A DNA stretch of 64,000 nucleotides, taken from Cognatilysobacter claricitrinus. GTDB taxonomy: Bacteria > Pseudomonadota > Gammaproteobacteria > Xanthomonadales > Xanthomonadaceae. The DNA lies in assembly GCF_045866565.1 (NCBI RefSeq), contig NZ_BAAFZV010000003.1, forward strand, positions 124,001 to 188,000, read 5' to 3'. The notes beneath the pieces are model-generated. The model saw only the letters and a list, made by a program, of their open reading frames with translations. It was not told where the DNA came from and ran no database searches. Below, piece after piece: positions 63,408 to 64,000 of this stretch. Position numbers and translations under genes: made by a program. Numbering within the stretch: position 1 is the stretch's first letter; each line of letters starts with the position of its first letter.

Positions 63408-64000
63408 TCAGCGCGGAGGGCCTTCGAGATTCACCGTCTCGGTCGCCCACGTGCCGCGTTCGCGTCGTGCGACCACGTGCACCATCGACTCGCCCTTGGG
63501 ACCACGCAACGTCATGCGCATGTCGGCGTGGCCGCGGCTGTCGTCGACGTTCATTTCGCCGTGCAGTTCGCGACCGCTGACGCTGACCGGCGTGCCGAGT
63601 GCGGACTGCACGCCGCGATCGGCACTAACCTTCTGCAGCAACGCCTTGAACTCGGCGCTGTCGGTGATCGCGGGCGGCGCCGGCGGTGCGGGCGGCGGCG
63701 GGATCGCGGCAGTGGGAGCGGTCGCCGGGACAGCATGCGCAGCAGGCGCCCCCTTCGGTGCACGCATCCGGGCCGGCACTGCGTTCGGCGTCGCAGGTGC
63801 AACAGGTGCGGGCAACGCCACGGGCGATGCGGGGGCTGCCGGCGCGACAGGTGCCGCCGCGGTGGCATGAGCCTTCGGGTCGTAGACCGGCGGCGGAGGC
63901 GGCGGGGGCGGCGCGGGCACTGCAAGCGGCGCGGGGGGCGGCGGCGGTGCGGGTGGTGCAGGCGGCGGAGCGATTCGCGACACGTCCGCGAGCCACTGAC
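63408..64000 (-). CDS. Coa1-domain protein with proline-rich linker (5' end outside window)
   Basis: The 3' 197 codons of a gene that enters from the right edge. After a few residues (QWLADVSRIA) there are over 100 residues of proline/alanine linker, then a 75-residue domain: ALLQKVSADRGVQSALGTPV, GEMNVDDSRGHADMRMTLRGPKG, VVARRERGTWATETVNLEG. This last part resembles the Coa1 (cytochrome oxidase assembly factor) family. The N-terminal domain is not visible. A GTG at 63983 would be an alternative internal start. Confidence 0.7.
   Translation of the reverse strand, partial: QWLADVSRIAPPPAPPAPPPPPAPLAVPAPPPPPPPPVYDPKAHATAAAPVAPAAPASPVALPAPVAPATPNAVPARMRAPKGAPAAHAVPATAPTAAIPPPPAPPAPPAITDSAEFKALLQKVSADRGVQSALGTPVSVSGRELHGEMNVDDSRGHADMRMTLRGPKGESMVHVVARRERGTWATETVNLEGPPR

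Overview
The window is a chromosomal segment of a GC-rich gammaproteobacterium. Two flank lines I counted by hand have 39 and 41 G+C in 60 bases. Gene content and order point to the Lysobacter/Xanthomonas family: a class II ribonucleotide reductase split into large subunit and TSCPD subunit, a birA-coaX-SPOR-tRNA-Thr block, a tryptophanyl-tRNA synthetase with a C-terminal extension, a monothiol glutaredoxin-rhodanese fusion, and several promoters set up for leaderless mRNAs. This is inference from gene content; no rRNA or other marker is present.

Layout. 1-9800: a partial SPFH protein, the dicarboxylate carrier dctA, a DJ-1/PfpI protein, a DUF1456 protein, polyphosphate kinase 2, a CPXCG zinc-ribbon protein, an RDD membrane protein, an orphan GspE/PilB-type ATPase and a periplasmic metallo-beta-lactamase-fold hydrolase. 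9800-12260: two copies of a hairpin-bearing intergenic repeat enclosing an FKBP isomerase, a lipocalin and an orphan protein. 12265-14409: a lower-GC island placed right after nrdJb. It encodes an ImmA/IrrE-type metallopeptidase and a TIR domain fused to a DnaB-helicase-like domain that has lost its ATPase residues; that gene is broken once at a run of seven G. 14454-18397: nrdJb, a histone-H1-like gene and nrdJ. 18879-23900: a Do-type protease, a YqjD/YqjE-like envelope operon with an AI-2E-family permease, and mtfA. 23982-26510: birA, coaX, a SPOR protein and tRNA-Thr.

26619-39100: a MASE1-PAS-GGDEF-EAL protein, arginase, an entericidin, trpS, a TonB-dependent receptor, then bioD, a Sua5-type gene and pyrC overlapping stop to start. 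39066-48700: mostly minus-strand genes: an ATP-pyrophosphatase, a propeller-amidohydrolase of 1134 residues, a DegV protein, a DUF1761 protein, and two overlapping amidohydrolase paralogues of which one has lost the metal ligands. 48871-64000: an AMP-nucleosidase-like protein, an LprI-like and a DUF924 protein, the glutaredoxin-rhodanese fusion, a NodB deacetylase, a block of aminotransferase, SGNH hydrolase and methyltransferase, rsgA, a QEGLA/DUF1704 protein, maeB, two convergent family 2 glycosyltransferases, an S41 peptidase and the 3' part of a Coa1-domain gene.

Most of the window is housekeeping. The best candidate for something undescribed is the island at 12.2-14.4 kb: a NAD-hydrolase-type TIR domain joined to an inactive replicative-helicase look-alike, beside an ImmA/IrrE peptidase. 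The arrangement resembles a sensor that uses a decoy of the host helicase.
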